Assembly: GCA_040902425.1 (NCBI GenBank)
Contig: JBBDXI010000091.1
Span: forward strand, 1-64,000
DNA from: JBBDXI01 sp040902425
Lineage (GTDB): Bacteria; Planctomycetota; Phycisphaerae; Phycisphaerales; UBA1924
DNA: 64,000 nt
Direction of reading: 5' to 3'
The notes under the pieces were generated by a model. That model had not been told where the DNA came from, made no database searches, and saw only the letters and a list, made by a program, of their open reading frames with translations. The stretch's first letter is position 1. Every line of letters starts with the position of its first letter. Of this stretch, positions 10,406 through 19,200 are shown piece by piece. The translations under genes and the position numbers were made by a program.

Positions 10406-10838
10406 ACGGCCGCCAACTCCCCGGCGAACGGCCGTCCTGGCGCTGCTCCTGTGCGCGCTGGCCGCGTGGGCCCTCTCCCCGCTGTCGCCGGTCTCCTGCT
10501 CCGAGGCGACGCCGGCCCCGACGGACGGTGCGCCCGAGCACGTCTACACGGTGCGCGGCCGGATCGAGTCGCTCCCCGACGGGACCCAGCTCGGGCAGGG
10601 CCTGATGATCCGCCACGAGGAGATCCCGGACTTCGTCAACGTGAAGGGTGAGCGGACGGGGATGCGGGCGATGATCATGCCCTTCGAGCCCGCCAAGGGG
10701 CTCGACCTCTCCGCGGTGAAGGTCGGCGACCCGGTGGAGTTCATCTGGGAGGTGCGCTGGACCACGCCGCGGTACGGGCGGGTCTCGAAGATGATGCGCC
10801 TGCCGCCCGAGACCGAGCTGCGCCTTCCCGGCCCCTAA
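10383..10838 (+). CDS. CusF-like copper-binding periplasmic protein
   Basis: A 151-residue exported protein. A basic N-terminus (1-15) and hydrophobic stretch (TAVLALLLCALAAWAL, 16-31) form a signal or anchor; a cysteine at 39 (SPVSC) could be a non-canonical lipobox. Residues 54-135 match the copper-binding CusF/SCO-associated beta-barrel: TVRGRIESLP (56-65), RHEEIPDF (77-84), GMRAMIMPFE (93-102) and a W-containing strand (FIWEVRW, 120-126). H78, M97, M99 and W122 are plausible Cu(I) ligands. Such domains buffer or deliver copper, often for cytochrome oxidase maturation. No SCO1 or CusA/B gene is in this window. It overlaps the preceding gene. Confidence 0.72.
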   Translation: MSRSSRPERPPTPRRTAVLALLLCALAAWALSPLSPVSCSEATPAPTDGAPEHVYTVRGRIESLPDGTQLGQGLMIRHEEIPDFVNVKGERTGMRAMIMPFEPAKGLDLSAVKVGDPVEFIWEVRWTTPRYGRVSKMMRLPPETELRLPGP

Positions 10839-10879
10839 GCAACGCCCACCGGGCCCCCGCGACAATCGCACCCCGCGGG

Positions 10880-10922
10880 CCAAAAAGAAAACCCAGCACT
10901 CAGCTGTGCGCCGAGCGCCGGG
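10880..10922 (-). terminator. Rho-independent terminator of the epimerase-UDG operon
   Basis: On the minus strand CCCGGCGCTC (10922-10913) pairs with GAGTGCTGGG (10901-10892), 10 pairs with two G-U wobbles, an 11-base loop, and is followed by TTTTCTTTTT. It lies about 110 bases downstream of the uracil-DNA glycosylase stop in the convergent region. Confidence 0.72.
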
Positions 10923-11030
10923 TCTCGTGGGGGTCTCGGTTGGGTCGGCGGGTCGAGGCTCTCGCCGACGCCAGACCCTTCGCAACGCGGCCCCGGGCGG
11001 TTGCACGGCGGACTCGAAAAAACGGGCTTG

Positions 11031-11915
11031 TTACACGGCGTCGCCGCCCCCCGGCGGGGGCTTCGCGGGGGCAAGGCCGAGCCGGTCCATCACCATCCGC
11101 AGGTCGGACCAGACCTTGCCGCGGTTCTCCGCCGTGTACGAGCGGAGCAGGAACGCGGGGTGGTAGGTCGGCATGACGGGGATGCGGCACTCCAGCGGGG
11201 GCGGGGCGCAGAACGTCGCCCACCGGCCGCGGAGGCGCGACATCGAGTCGGCCGTTTTCAACAGGGCCCGGGTGGCGGGGAGGCCGAGGGCGACGATGAC
11301 CTCGGGCGCGATGATCGCGACCTGCTCGAAGAGGTACGGCGCGCACAGGCGGACCTCGTCGCCGGTGGGCGTCGCGTTGTCCGGGGGACGGGTCTTCAGC
11401 ACGTTGACGATGTAGACCTGTTCCCGCCGCAGGCCCATGGCGCCGAGCATCTTCTCGAGCAGCTGCCCCGCGCGCCCCACGAAGGGCCGGCCGGTGCGGT
11501 CCTCCTCGGCGCCGGGGGCCTCGCCGACGAACATGAGCCGGGCGCAGGGGTCGCCCTCGCCGAAGACGATCCGCGTGTGCCCGGTGATGAAGTGGCGGTG
11601 CGGGGCCTCGCGCTCGTAGCGCTCGCGCAGGGCGTCGAGCAGCCCCTGGCAGCGCTCCGGCGTCCGCGGGCCGGGCGGGATGGGCGAAGGGGGGATGGGC
11701 TTGATCTCCAGGATGGTGGGCGATGCCCCCGCCGACGCGCCTGGGGCGGGGGGCGGCCCCCCGGCACCCTCCGGCGGCGGGGCGGAAAGGTCGGCGGGCC
11801 CCCCCGGGGCTGGCGGGCCTCCCGCGGCCCGGTACACGGGGACGAAGCTCACGCCCATGAGGCGCGAGGTCTCGGCGTGCTGCTTCACGAGGCGGTTCAG
11901 GAGCTCGGTTTCCAC
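11031..11915 (-). CDS. Uracil-DNA glycosylase, family 4-like, lacking most Fe-S ligands
   Basis: A 294-residue protein of the bacterial/archaeal UDG superfamily (families 4/5), which removes uracil from DNA. Motif A is GEAPGAEED (131-139), followed by GRPFVGRAGQLLEKML and YIVNVLKTRPP; motif B is TYHPAFLLR (250-258). Canonical family 4 enzymes hold a 4Fe-4S cluster with two cysteines in a CxxC before motif A, one in the KCRPP segment and one in the CxPYL segment. Here the first pair is HRHF (106-109), the third is T175 (KTRPP) and only C191 (CAPYL) remains. A Pro/Gly-rich linker occupies about residues 35-80. GTG 11915 is preferred because it follows the 66-residue gene by 14 bases; ATG 11960 would overlap that gene. 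It ends an apparent three-gene operon before a terminator. Confidence 0.88.
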   Translation of the reverse strand: METELLNRLVKQHAETSRLMGVSFVPVYRAAGGPPAPGGPADLSAPPPEGAGGPPPAPGASAGASPTILEIKPIPPSPIPPGPRTPERCQGLLDALRERYEREAPHRHFITGHTRIVFGEGDPCARLMFVGEAPGAEEDRTGRPFVGRAGQLLEKMLGAMGLRREQVYIVNVLKTRPPDNATPTGDEVRLCAPYLFEQVAIIAPEVIVALGLPATRALLKTADSMSRLRGRWATFCAPPPLECRIPVMPTYHPAFLLRSYTAENRGKVWSDLRMVMDRLGLAPAKPPPGGGDAV

Positions 11916-11929
11916 AGGGCCGGACTGTA

Positions 11930-12130
11930 TCAGGTCCCGCGGCGCATGCGCCGGACCCACCGCCCGTACGCGAGCACGGACGAGACCGTCTCCCGGCGCG
12001 AGGCGGGGTAGCCACGCCCGAAGGCGGTGTGCTTCCGCCAGCGCCAGTACTTGCCGCGCAACCGACAGCCCGAGAGGGCCGCCAGCCGCGCCAGCTCGTA
12101 GAGCGCGCCGATGTTCTCGATCGCGCGCAT
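11930..12130 (-). CDS. Small basic hypothetical protein (66 residues)
   Basis: The frame encodes MRAIENIGALYELARLAALS followed by a very basic, Trp-rich segment (RGKYWRWRKHTAFGRG, residues 25-40) and a C-terminal helix (SVLAYGRWVRRMRR). The composition is clearly protein-like, unlike neighbouring frames. It starts at ATG 12130, 5 bases after the epimerase stop, and ends 14 bases before the UDG start, so it is the middle gene of a co-transcribed trio. There is no membrane helix or signal. The W/R-rich motif suggests interaction with nucleic acid or a phospholipid surface. No function can be assigned. Confidence 0.65.
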   Translation of the reverse strand: MRAIENIGALYELARLAALSGCRLRGKYWRWRKHTAFGRGYPASRRETVSSVLAYGRWVRRMRRGT

Positions 12131-12135
12131 GCGCG

Positions 12136-13170
12136 TCAGGCCCGCCCCGTCCCGGCCAGCGAGCGGCGGAGCCACGTCAGCGTCTCCTCCAGCCCGTCCT
12201 CCAGGCTTTCCAGCGGCTGGTAGCCCAGCCACTCGCGGGCCCGCGACCAGTCGGCGAGGGAGTGCGCTACATCGCCGGCCCGCGGGGCCTCGTGCTCCGG
12301 GGCGATGTGCGGCACGCCGCACTTCTCCGCCATGACGGAGGCGAGTTCCAGCAGCGTGACCCGCCGGCCCGTGCCGACGTTGAAGACCTCGCCCGCGAGG
12401 GGGCGCTCCGCGGCCCCGGCCAGGAGCGTCGCCAGCACCGCGTTGGTGACGCTGGTGAAATCGCGGCTCTGCAGGCCGTCGCCGTAGATCACCGGGGGCT
12501 CGCCGGCCAGCAGCCGCTTCGCGAAGGCGGGGATGACGGCGGCGTAGGCCGAGTCGGCCGGCTGGCGGGGCCCGAAGATGTTGAAGTACCGCAGGCAGGC
12601 CGTGCTGATGCCGTAGCTGCGGGCCCACGCGAACATCGCCTGCTCGCCGGCGAGCTTCGAGGCCGCGTACGGCGAGAGCGGGCGGGGGAGCTGCGTCTCG
12701 ACGCGCGGGAACGCGGGGTCGTCGCCGTAGGCGGAGCTGGAGGCGGCGAAGACCACCCGGCCCTGGGCGGGCTGGCGGGCCCAGGCGCGGCGCGCAGCCT
12801 CGAGGATGCGGACGGTGCCGGTGGCGTTGACCGACCAGCTGCGCTGCGGCTCGGCGACCGAGCGCGGCACGGAGCCGACGGCGGCGAGGTGGAAGACCGT
12901 CCGCGCGCCCTCAACAGCGTCGCGCACGGCGTCGTCGTCGAGGATCGAGCCGTGAACGAACCGGACGCGCTCGGGCTCCAGCTCGATCAGGCCCGCAAGG
13001 TGCGCCAGCGAGGAGTTCGACAGGTCGTCGACGACGGCGATACTCGCCCCCAGGGAGAGCAGCGCATCGACGAGGTGTCCGCCGATGAACCCCGCGCCGC
13101 CGGTGACGCACACCGGGCGCCCCTCGTAATGCCGCCGGAGCCGACCCACGATATCGGCGGGGAACTTCAC
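12136..13170 (-). CDS. NAD-dependent nucleotide-sugar epimerase (extended SDR)
   Basis: A 344-residue extended short-chain dehydrogenase of the GalE/WbpP type. The Rossmann glycine motif is VTGGAGFIGGHLVDAL (22-37), followed by VVDDLSNSS, the HLAAVGSVPRS region, the active-site segment FAASSSAYGDD with Ser, and YAASK with Y168 and K172. The substrate-domain motif LRYFNIFGPRQ and later GDGLQSRDFTSV are typical of UDP-sugar 4-epimerases. It likely makes a sugar nucleotide for surface polysaccharide, but the substrate cannot be told. GTG 13170 is chosen because TACTAT lies 7 bases before it on the minus strand; earlier in-frame starts at 13185 and 13203 lie upstream of that -10 element. Confidence 0.88.
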   Translation of the reverse strand: MKFPADIVGRLRRHYEGRPVCVTGGAGFIGGHLVDALLSLGASIAVVDDLSNSSLAHLAGLIELEPERVRFVHGSILDDDAVRDAVEGARTVFHLAAVGSVPRSVAEPQRSWSVNATGTVRILEAARRAWARQPAQGRVVFAASSSAYGDDPAFPRVETQLPRPLSPYAASKLAGEQAMFAWARSYGISTACLRYFNIFGPRQPADSAYAAVIPAFAKRLLAGEPPVIYGDGLQSRDFTSVTNAVLATLLAGAAERPLAGEVFNVGTGRRVTLLELASVMAEKCGVPHIAPEHEAPRAGDVAHSLADWSRAREWLGYQPLESLEDGLEETLTWLRRSLAGTGRA

Positions 13171-13177
13171 AGAGGGG

Positions 13178-13183
13178 ATAGTA
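13178..13183 (-). promoter_or_regulatory. -10 element TACTAT of the epimerase operon (leaderless pattern)
   Basis: On the minus strand TACTAT precedes the GTG at 13170 by 7 bases, without a Shine-Dalgarno sequence. It sets the start of the three-gene operon epimerase, 66-residue protein, UDG. Confidence 0.55.
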
Positions 13184-13235
13184 ACCGGCCCGCGCCCGTG
13201 CACAACGCCGGACCCCCGTTCCGGACGGAATGAAA

Positions 13236-13259
13236 GGGGCCCGCCGAACGGCGGGCCCC
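13236..13259 (-). terminator. Terminator of the giant surface protein gene
   Basis: A perfect 10-bp stem GGGGCCCGCC (13236-13245) / GGCGGGCCCC (13250-13259) with a 4-base loop lies 29 bases downstream of the stop of the 3114-codon gene. On the minus strand it is followed by TTTCATT, a short T-rich tract. Confidence 0.75.
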
Positions 13260-13288
13260 GGGAAAGGCGGGAGATGTTCCGATAGCCG

Positions 13289-16200
13289 TCAGTTCGCCAG
13301 GAACTTGCTCAGCAGCGCGAAGGCGTTCTGCTGTCCCAGGAAGAAGTTGGTGTTGACGACGGTGTCGAACTGGTTGGAGAGCGGCCGGGCCTGGTCCACC
13401 CAGGCGTAGGCCGCCGGCGCTGTCGGCGGGTTGAAGACCGAGTTGGCCGACATGATGTCGATCGGGTCGTCGAAGGGGCTGCTGTTGGCCGTGATCCGCA
13501 GCCCCGTGAGCTCCCCGACGCGCCGCCCCACGGCCGCCGTGAGGGACTGGATGAACGTGTCCACGTCCGCCTGGCTGGGCGTGTACCCCAGGATGGCCAT
13601 CGACGGAAGGAAGACCACCGCCTCGTCGTTGGGGTCAGCGTTGTAGGGGTCGGAGTGCTCGCTGTACCCGAAGTTCAGCGTGCCCAGCACCGTCCGCGGG
13701 TCGCTGGTGGCGGTCAGGAAGACGGTCGAGAAGTTCTGGAACTCGAACGCCGCGGGGTTGGTCGAGAAGTTCAGGTTCAGCCCCTGGGCGTTGGCGATGC
13801 TCTGCAGGCTGGTGACAAGGTTGGTGAGGATGTACTGGTCCACCGGCAGGTTGGCGATCGTCCCGGTGAAGCCCAGCACCGACGAGGCGAACGGCAGCAC
13901 CTTCGTGTCCAGCCCGCCCGCCTCCAGCCACTGGATCAGCCCGCCCCGCGTCTCGATGAAGACGTTCTGCGGGCCGTGCGGGATGGGGAAGGCCGCGGCC
14001 GTGTCGCTCTGCTCGACGGTGAGCTGGTAGTCGGTGTTGAAGGCGCCCTGGAGGTAGAGGGCGTACTCGGCGGCCTCGCCGGGCGCCCCGCCGAGCTTGC
14101 CGGGGGTGACGAAGGTGATGAAGAAGTCGCCGTCGGCGTTGTAGCCGTAGGCGACCTGGCCGCGCTGGGCGATGGTGCCGGGCGTCTGGGCCACGGGCTT
14201 GAAATCGGTTGGCGAGAAGACCAGCAGCCCGTCGTCGACGCCCGTCGCGTCGGTGACGTCGAAGAGGCCGAACTGGACGTACCCGGTGAAGTCGCTGAAG
14301 GTGAGCTGGGAGAAGCCGCCGAGGTTGGCGCCGATCTCGTTGAGCCTGACGGTGACGGTGATGCGCTTGCCGGCGGCGATGGGCTGGCCGTTGTTGAGGT
14401 GGAAGACGTCGGAGTCGGCGGTGACCTCGCCGGGGAAGCCGGAGTGGCCCTCGGGGCCGATGGCGGTGGTGATGGTGGTGACCAGGTTGGTGCCGCCGGA
14501 GCGGGTGGAGCTGATGCCCTTGCCGTTGCTGCCGAAGACGACGTCGTCGGCGGTGCCCTTCTGGCCGTCGGGGCCGGCGTCGAGGAAGAAGACGTAGTCG
14601 TTGATAGGGATGGTGGCGCGGTCGTCGCCCGTGCCGAAGACGCCGTCGTTGCCGGCGAAGAGGACCACCGGCGGGGCGTTGATGATGTTCACGCCGTTGC
14701 CCGAGTCGGTGTCGCCGGCGAAGCCGGTGTCGCCGTCGTCGAAGACCCGCATGCTGAAGTGGTACCCGCCGATGGCGCCCCCGGTGACGGGGACGATCCC
14801 CGGGTCGATCTGCGTGATGTCGTTGGTGAGAACGATGAAGTAGGTTCCGGTGCGCTTAATGAGGAAGTCGGCCGGGCTGGTGTCGTCCACCACGGAGAGC
14901 GGGTCCACCGGCAGCTGCAGGCTGTCGGCCGAGTTGCCGCCCTGGATCGCCCCGGCGTCGTTGACCAGGAAGCGGCCCACGAAGCGGGCCGAGCCCTGCA
15001 TCGCCCCGAGCCGCAGGATCTGCCCGGCCCGGAGGGTGATCTTGAAGATGTCGGTGTCGCCGGCGGACGGGAAGCCGACCACGTCCATGTCCGGGTGGTC
15101 GCCGATCACGCCGCGGACGGTGTAGACCGAGTTGGCGTCGGGCAGGCCGTCGGGCGTGTAGTTGTTGTCGAGGACCAGGTCGAGGTCGGCCGGGCCGTAG
15201 AAGTCGATGTCGATGGGGCCGTTGCCCGGGTCGATGGTGATGGTCTCGGGCACGAACTTGTCGCCCGCGTCGCCCACGACGTCGTCCTGCGAGAGGTGCT
15301 CGTCGAGCGTGGCGAAGCCGTCGCCGTTGCCGTCGAGACGGGCCGAGTCCACCGACGCCCGGAGGATGGTCGCGTCGAGGTTGAAGCGGTAGATGCCCGG
15401 GCCGGGGTCGGCGCCCTGGGGCAGGCTGCGGTCGGTCACCTCGCGGAAGAAGCGGATGGCCACCGAGTTGTTGACCGGGTTGAACTCCTCGACGGCGTAG
15501 TGCACGCCCTCGACCAGCGGGATCAGCGTGTTGCCGCTGTCGCGGACCTCGAAGATCGTCAGCGCGGGGGCGATGGTGCTGTCGTTCATCGGCTGGTTGA
15601 AGAACAGCGTCGTCCGCCAGATCAGGGCCTCGGAGAGGCTCTGCATGTCCACCACGTGGATCGGGCGGGGCTGGGCCTCGGTCAGCACCTCGACCCTGAA
15701 GTTGCCCGTGCCCGGCGGGGGCTGGCTGCCGATCGTGACCGCCCCGATGCTCCCCGTCGAGGAGACGCGGTACTGCTGGGTGTTGAGGTTCGAGCCCACC
15801 ACCGTCCCGCCGATGGTGACGTTGCCGATGGTCGACCGGCCCGGGCCGACCGCGTCGTCGGGCGTGCCGAAGAACGAATCCGGCCCGCGCAGCAGCCCCG
15901 CCACCACGCTCCCACGCTCGAAGTTGCCGCCGATGGTGACGTTGCCGATGAAGCCGGTGCTGACGCGGTCCGCGGCCTCGCCGCTCCCGCCCGGGGCGGC
16001 GTCGGAGCCCAGGTCGCCGCCGGCCTGGAAGGCCGTGTCGAAGACGTTGCCGGCGACCGAGATCGAGCCGATGGCGTCGCCCGTGGAGACGCGGCTCTCG
16101 CTGACCGAGCCCGCCGTGAGCGAGCCCAGGGTGTTCCCGGCGCGGAACTGCGCCCGGGTCATGGCCCCGGAGGTCAGCGACACCAGGTCGCGGTCGATGT

Positions 16201-19200
16201 TGATGAGCCCGGCGTTGGTCCCGGCGACCGTGATCGTGCCGGCCGCGAGGGCGTCGTAGCGGACCTCCCCGAACTGGTCGGGCGTCCCGAAGTTGCCGTT
16301 GATGACCAGGTCGCGGTTCCACAGCGCCGCCCTGATCGACCCGCCGAGGAAGCTGCCGGTGGTGATCGCCCGCGTGTTGGCCCCGAAGCGCAGGTCGGCG
16401 TTGAAGACGGTGCCGTTGACCTCGACGGCCAGGACGTAGGCGTCGATCACGATCACCGAGCTGCCGGCGAGGCTGGTGTTCACCCGCACCAGGCCCATCG
16501 AGGCGTCGTCGTTGGAGACGATGCGGAAGTTGTTGAGCGTGGCGCCGGCGTTGACGATCAGCTCGGTGTTGAGGGAGGTGTTGATGAGGCTGATCTGGCC
16601 CGTGGTGGGGTTCCAGAAGCCCTGGCCCTTGTCGGTCGTGAAGCTGATGGTGCCGGCCACGCCGCCCCAGTTGAAGTTCAGCGTGCCGCCGTTGGGAAGG
16701 AGGATGGCCCCGGCGCCGGGGTCGCCGTTGCTCAGGTCCGGGTCCTCCAGGGGGAAGTTGGTGCCGGCGCGGACGATGCCGGGCGAGGCGACCAGGGTCG
16801 GCGAGTCGGCCAGGACAGCGACGTTGGTGACCGCGCCGCCCGCCGTGACCTCGCGCACGAAGCTGATGCCCAGGGTGACCCGCTCGTCGCCGCTGTTGTA
16901 GACGCCGTCGGCGCCGGGCGCGATGCCCGCGTTGACCAGCAGGTTGGTGGCGTTCCCGCCCGCGGTGACGGTGAAGATCCGGCCGGACTGGACGGCGTCG
17001 GCGTCGGCCCCCGTGCCGCCGGGCCGGGCGTCGGCCCCGAAGTCCCGCGCCCCCGCCAGGATCATGGTGTCGGAGATGTTCCCCGTCGCGTTGACCAGGA
17101 AGATCGAGGAGCCGGCCGCGATCACCGTGCCGAAGCCGGTGGTCTGGTTGTCGTTGCTGATGTTCCCGTTGACGTCGATGGTGCCGATGGCGCGCTGGGC
17201 CCAGATGAAGCCCTCGAAGATCGAGCCGTTGGTGAGGATGATCCGCCCGAGGTTGTGGCCCGCGGTGATGCGGGGGCCCTGGAGGGCCGCGGTCGGGGTC
17301 ACGCCCGGGGGCACCCGGTTGCGGAAGGCGTCGTAGAACTCGCCCTCGCCGAAGGCGGGGTTCACGCCGATGTCGCCGAAGACGCCGTCGTCCGAGCCGT
17401 TGAGACGGATGGAGAAGAGGATGTAGTCGGCGTGGATGTTGCCGTAGAGGTTGCCCCGGTTGATGACGACGTTGTTGAGGTCCCCGTCGTAGGCCTCGAT
17501 CGAGCCGGTGGCGAGCAGCGAGCCGTCGGAGATGGTCACGACGCCGATGCCGCCGGAGTAGCTGATGATCTTCCCGGCGAAGTCGCCGGAGATGTCCACC
17601 GTCTCGATGCGCCCGAAGGCGATGATGGAGCCGCGGCTGAGGAACGAGGCGCCCGGCTTGTGCTGCACGCGCCCGATGGTGGCCTGGTTCAGCGTGCCGC
17701 CGATGCGCAGGTCGCTGTAGACCTGCCCGCCGGCCGAGACGTTCGACACGTCGCCCCGGACGAAGATCACGCCCTGGCGGTGCAGATTGCCGATGTTCAG
17801 CCCCGCGATCATCTCGGTGACGGTCCCGGCGATGTCGGCGGTGAAGTCCAGGTCGCCCGCCGCCTTCAGCAGGCGGATGTTGCCCGGCACGCCCCGCAGG
17901 CTGGTGAAGGTGGTGATGCTCCCCTGGAAGTGGCCCTCGGTCACCTCGATGGTGTCGGTGTGGCCGACGGTGGTGATCGAGCCGGTGAACAGCTCGCGGG
18001 TGCGGAGCGTCGTGATCCGGCCGTCGGGGCCGGAGACCACGATCCGCGTGTTGGTCATCTGGTTCGCGGCCGTGAGGCTGACCAGATGCCCGGCGATGAG
18101 GATCTCGCTGGAGCGGATGCTGTTGCCGATGGTCCCGCTCACCAGCGTGCCACCGGCGATGCTGCTGGAGCGCAGGCTGCCCACCGTCACCAGGCGGTCG
18201 TAGCCCTGCACCGAGTCGGCCTTGAGCCGCTCGATGTCGCGGGCGGAGATCTCGGTGGTCCGGCCGAAGACGGCGACCGTGAGGTCCTGGATGTCGCCGG
18301 CGCGACCGAAGGTGGTCAGGATGTTTAGGTTCCCGCCGATGGTCATGCGGTTGAGGTGCAGCTCCAGCTCACCGCCGCCGATCGTCGAGTTGCGGTACCC
18401 GGCCGCCTCGACTCGCCCGACGTTGCGCTGGGCGTCCATCGAGGAGCCGTCCCAGAAGCCCTGAGTGAGGCGGACGGTGTTGATGTCCCGGCCCAGCAGG
18501 GCGGAGCGGAGGAAGTTGGCCCCGGTGCCGCTGAGCAGGTTGACGTCGCCGTTGTAGACCACGCCGTCGTCGGGGCCGAAGAAGGAGGCCCAGAAGGCGT
18601 CGAGGTTGGCACTGCCGATGGTCGCGGCGATGTAGTCGCCCCCGCCGGTCAGGTCCACGCGGTCGATGCCGTCGGTGGGGAAGGCGCCGGGCGCGTTGTT
18701 CCCCGCGACGACGTTGGCCGCCATGATGCTGCTGGAGATGGTCGCCCCGGGGATGCGCCCGCCGGTGACGAACAGGATGTCGTCGTTGGCGAAGATGCCC
18801 GTGGTGGACAGGGGGCTCTGCTCGCGCTGCATGAGCCCGTCGCCCACGTCGACGTTGCTGATGCGGTCGGCGTAGATCGTCCCGATGATGCCGCGGAAGC
18901 GGTTGGGGTCGAGGGTCGTGCCGCCGAAGGCGTGGGCGGTGACCTGGATGATGTTGCCGTCAGCGGCGATCACGTCGCCGACCGCGCCGCCGACCAGCAC
19001 CTCGGTGATGTCGCCGTTGCGGACCATGAGCCCGTTGAGGTAGGGGTCCACGGGCGAGCCGATGTCGTCGAGGAAGGCGTTGCCCGGGGTGTTGATGGAG
19101 ACGTTGACCGGGCGGAAGATGCCGACGATCGGCGAGAGCGCCCCGCCGTCCACGCCGATGACGTCGCCCACCTCGGTGGCGTCGCCCTCGTCGATCCCCA

